The position numbers were made by a program, and so were the translations under genes. The notes under the pieces were generated by a model. The model saw only the letters and a list, made by a program, of their open reading frames with translations. It was not told the DNA's origin and made no database searches. From Halioglobus sp. (lineage in GTDB: Bacteria > Pseudomonadota > Gammaproteobacteria > Pseudomonadales > Halieaceae): 34,720 nt of DNA. Below are positions 32,255 through 34,720 of the stretch, piece by piece. Position 1 is the stretch's first letter, and each line of letters starts with the position of its first letter. Location of the stretch: the NCBI GenBank assembly GCA_020443325.1, contig JAGRIK010000304.1, positions 1 to 34,720 of the forward strand, given 5' to 3'.

Positions 32255-33079
32255 ATGTTTGACATTAGACCTATGGCGGGCGCCCTCGGCGCCGAGATAC
32301 TGGGAATTGACCTGTCGCAGGACATGACGGCGGATCGCGCCTCGCAGATACGCAAGTTGCTCAATGAGTACGAGGTGATTTTCTTTCGCGACCAGGATAT
32401 CAGCCCGCAACACCAGAAAGCGTTGGCCCTGTCGTTTGGGCCGCTACAGACGCATCCTGCTTACGCTACCGTTGAAAACTTTCCAGAGATTTCGATACTG
32501 GAGAGCACTGCAGAGAAACCGACCCGCATCGAGGCGTGGCACAGCGACATGACCTTTCGCGAACACCCGCCGATGGGCACTGTGTTGAAGTCTGAAATTA
32601 TTCCACCCAAGGGCGGCGACACTCTCTGGTCCAGCATGACGGCAGCTTACGAAGGACTCTCGCAGCCCATGCAGGCGTTCCTGGGGCAGTTGACAGCTGT
32701 CCATGACTTCTCGCACGGCTTCAAGGAAAGCCTGGCAGAGCCTGGTGGCCGTGAGCGGCTGGCGGATGCGGTTGCCGCGAATCCGCCTGTCAGGCACCCG
32801 GTTATTCGCGTACACCCCGAGACGGGTAAAAAAGTTATCTTTGTAAACTCCCTTTTTACCACGCACATTGAAGGCCTGCGCGCGGCCGAAAGCGATGCTC
32901 TGCTGGCCTACCTGTTTCGCCACGTCACCGTGCCGGAATTCACCTGTCGCTTTCAGTGGCGGGTGAACTCCATTGCGATCTGGGACAACCGCAGCACACA
33001 GCATAAGCCCGTCAATGACTACTTCCCCGCCCACCGGCGTCTGCACAGGATAACCATCGACGGCGACCGGCCCTACTGA
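32255..33079 (+). CDS. TauD/TfdA-type 2-oxoglutarate-dependent dioxygenase
   Basis: This 274-residue Fe(II)/2-oxoglutarate dioxygenase is like taurine dioxygenase. Iron ligands are His96 and Asp98 in AWHSDMTF and His250 in RSTQHKPVNDY; Arg261 or Arg265 in HRRLHRITI should bind 2-oxoglutarate. The start MFDIRPMAGALGAEILGID matches the family opening and favours ATG 32255 over the earlier TTG at 32180. The primary substrate may be taurine, another sulfonate or an aryloxy acid; no transporter for these is adjacent. The 3' end overlaps by seven bases with the convergent symporter gene. Confidence 0.88.
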   Translation: MFDIRPMAGALGAEILGIDLSQDMTADRASQIRKLLNEYEVIFFRDQDISPQHQKALALSFGPLQTHPAYATVENFPEISILESTAEKPTRIEAWHSDMTFREHPPMGTVLKSEIIPPKGGDTLWSSMTAAYEGLSQPMQAFLGQLTAVHDFSHGFKESLAEPGGRERLADAVAANPPVRHPVIRVHPETGKKVIFVNSLFTTHIEGLRAAESDALLAYLFRHVTVPEFTCRFQWRVNSIAIWDNRSTQHKPVNDYFPAHRRLHRITIDGDRPY

Positions 33080-34599
33080 TCGCCGTTGAGGTGCACTTCT
33101 CCCGCCTTGATGCGTCGCATATAGTCGTTGATATCGCGCTTCACCTCCGGCGCGAAAAAATACAGCCCGAGAATATTCGGCACGGCGATAAGAAATACCA
33201 TTGCGTCCGAGAAATCGAGCACTGCTGAGAGCTGTATCATGCAGCCCAATGCAATAAACCCGCAGAATACTGCCTTGAATACCAATTGCTTTACTGCGCC
33301 CTCTCCCACCAGGTAGGTCCAGCCCTTCAAGCCGTAGTACGCCCAGGCGATGCTGGTAGAGAACGCAAACAGCAGTGCCGCGATGGCCAGCGGATAGGGT
33401 GCCCAGCTGAAGTGATGCGCAAACGCTGCGGATGTGAGGGCGATACCCTCCAGCCCATTGTCCATTAAGCCGTTGGGATACACGGTGGTCACAATAACCA
33501 GAGAACTCAGGGTGCAAATCACCACCGTGTCGATGAAGGGTTCCAGCAGCGCCACAAGCCCCTCCGACGCGGGCTCTTTCGTTTGCACTGCCGAATGTGC
33601 GATGGATGCAGAGCCGATACCCGCCTCATTGGAGAACATCGCTCGCTGGAAACCGACAATAATCGCGCCCACCATGCCGCCTGTTGCACTCTCCATGGTA
33701 AATGCGTTCTCCAGAATCAACCGGATGGCTCCCGGTATTTGCTCTGCGCTCATGCCGATAATTGTCAGCGCACTAATGACGTAGAGTATCGCCATGAACG
33801 GCACCAGGTGGGCGGCAACCCTGGCGATAGATTTGATGCCGCCGATAATGACCAGGCCAACTGCGATAGCCAGCAACAGCCCGAACAACCAACCCTTGTC
33901 CGCAAAAAAACTTTGGTCGCTACCCGTGATCAATACGAACTGCACATACGCCTGGTTGGACTGGAACATGTTGCCAATGCCCAGGCACCCTATAACCAGC
34001 GACAGCGCGTAAAAGCTGCCCAGTAATTTCCCCCATCTCGGGGAGCCGCGGTCCCACAGATAGCGCTCCAGGTAGTACATGGGTCCACCTGAAACGGAGC
34101 CATCCGGATTGTGGCGCCGATACTTCACGCCCAGTGTGCACTCCACCAGTTTGGTAGACATCGCCAGGAATCCCGCGAGAATCAACCAGAAAGCAGCCCC
34201 CGGGCCGCCGACAACTATGGCGACCGCTACACCACCGATGTTACCGATCCCCACTGTTCCGGATATCGCGGTGGCCAGCGCCTGGAAGTGTGAAATCTCG
34301 CCCCTGGCCCTGGGGTTAAGGAAGTCTCCCCGCACGTGGCGCAGCGCGAGACCAAATCCACGGATATTGATAAAGCCCATATACAGCGTAAAAAACAGCG
34401 CTGCTGCTGCCAGCCAGAGCACGATCAGCGGAAAGGGTTGCCCCAGCAGATTGATTTCATAAAAGACTACACTGGAGAGCGCGTTCGTCAGCGGCTGCAC
34501 CAGGGCTTCAACCTGCTGATCGAGGGTCTCTGCGCTCGCGCTGACGGAAAATAGTAACGCCGCGATGGCGGCTGATAATGTTCTACCTGACTGCAACAT
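33073..34599 (-). CDS. Sodium:alanine/glycine symporter (AGCS family)
   Basis: This 508-residue inner-membrane transporter couples sodium entry to uptake of alanine or glycine. AGCS hallmarks include the glycine-rich GTVGIGNIGGVAVAIVVGGP, SGGPMYYLERYL, and the conserved FSNEAGIGSASIAH; about ten or more transmembrane segments can be traced. Unusually, the N-terminus (residues 1 to about 23, ending SVSASA before ETLDQQ) looks like a cleavable signal peptide, seen in some gammaproteobacterial members. The last 121 bases of the window hold its upstream region and show no other feature I can support. It is convergent with the TauD-type gene, overlapping it by seven bases at the 3' ends. Confidence 0.93.
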   Translation of the reverse strand: MLQSGRTLSAAIAALLFSVSASAETLDQQVEALVQPLTNALSSVVFYEINLLGQPFPLIVLWLAAAALFFTLYMGFINIRGFGLALRHVRGDFLNPRARGEISHFQALATAISGTVGIGNIGGVAVAIVVGGPGAAFWLILAGFLAMSTKLVECTLGVKYRRHNPDGSVSGGPMYYLERYLWDRGSPRWGKLLGSFYALSLVIGCLGIGNMFQSNQAYVQFVLITGSDQSFFADKGWLFGLLLAIAVGLVIIGGIKSIARVAAHLVPFMAILYVISALTIIGMSAEQIPGAIRLILENAFTMESATGGMVGAIIVGFQRAMFSNEAGIGSASIAHSAVQTKEPASEGLVALLEPFIDTVVICTLSSLVIVTTVYPNGLMDNGLEGIALTSAAFAHHFSWAPYPLAIAALLFAFSTSIAWAYYGLKGWTYLVGEGAVKQLVFKAVFCGFIALGCMIQLSAVLDFSDAMVFLIAVPNILGLYFFAPEVKRDINDYMRRIKAGEVHLNGDQ

Positions 34600-34720
34600 A
34601 CTGCCCCAACATTATTATTGTTTATGCCCGATGCACCGATAGTACCGCACTCTCGCCCGGAAAGCGGGCGCAAATCCGGCAACATGGCAATATCTGCCTC
34701 GTGGTCTAGACTCACAAGGA

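Noticed and set aside
32444..33517. Open frame of 357 codons on the minus strand across the TauD-type gene and the end of the symporter
   Set aside because: Both underlying genes carry complete catalytic or transport motifs; the antisense product has no family features.

Overview
The window reads as a chromosomal segment of an aerobic, probably marine gammaproteobacterium. The ParE, FolE, GloA-like, RdgC, MnmH and EI proteins all look gammaproteobacterial. The remaining set (Tat lipoprotein sulfatase, TauD-type dioxygenase, LLM oxidoreductase, amidohydrolase, multihaem cytochrome, Na+/amino acid symporter) resembles the Halieaceae/OM60-type Cellvibrionales, but that placement is an inference from gene content. 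No phage, insertion sequence, CRISPR array, tRNA or rRNA was recognised. Most genes are moderately GC-rich, and the most AT-rich stretch is the regulatory region before the small heat-shock gene.

Layout: 1-3019 holds the 3' end of parE, an EVE-domain gene, a PI-PLC-like lipoprotein (minus strand) and a YceI-like periplasmic protein. 3020-3521 has no convincing gene. It carries a G10 tract and two large hairpins whose 26-bp stems are unrelated but whose loops are nearly identical, in opposite orientation. 3522-8533 has an octahaem cytochrome with C-terminal repeats, a class I glutamine amidotransferase and a coupled glyoxalase-like/flavoprotein pair. 8788-13019 is rdgC, mnmH and an oxidoreductase-SelD fusion; the last two form a tight selenium module for tRNA selenouridine. 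13041-15402 has a Tat lipoprotein sulfatase and a small membrane protein/ion channel pair. 15464-18863 has an SDR, a DUF2242-like lipoprotein with a Pro/Ala/Glu repeat, and an LLM oxidoreductase behind a palindrome.

18893-24320 has propionyl-CoA synthetase, then folE, a DUF2878-like membrane protein and a lipocalin (Blc) on the plus strand, then an FG-GAP/VCBS-like exported protein. 24422-28227, on the minus strand, runs in transcription order: a CarF/PEDS1-like plasmanyl-lipid desaturase, a membrane di-iron hydroxylase overlapping it (TGATG), and an OafA-like acyltransferase. This is a plausible lipid-modification operon. 28364-34599 has an amidohydrolase, an IbpA-type small heat-shock protein behind a sigma-32-like promoter and a ROSE-like RNA thermometer, an Enzyme I of the PTS without a visible HPr, a TauD-type dioxygenase and a sodium:alanine symporter.

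The features most worth follow-up are the paired constant-loop/variable-stem hairpins (3170-3418), the plasmalogen-type desaturase operon and the RNA thermometer.
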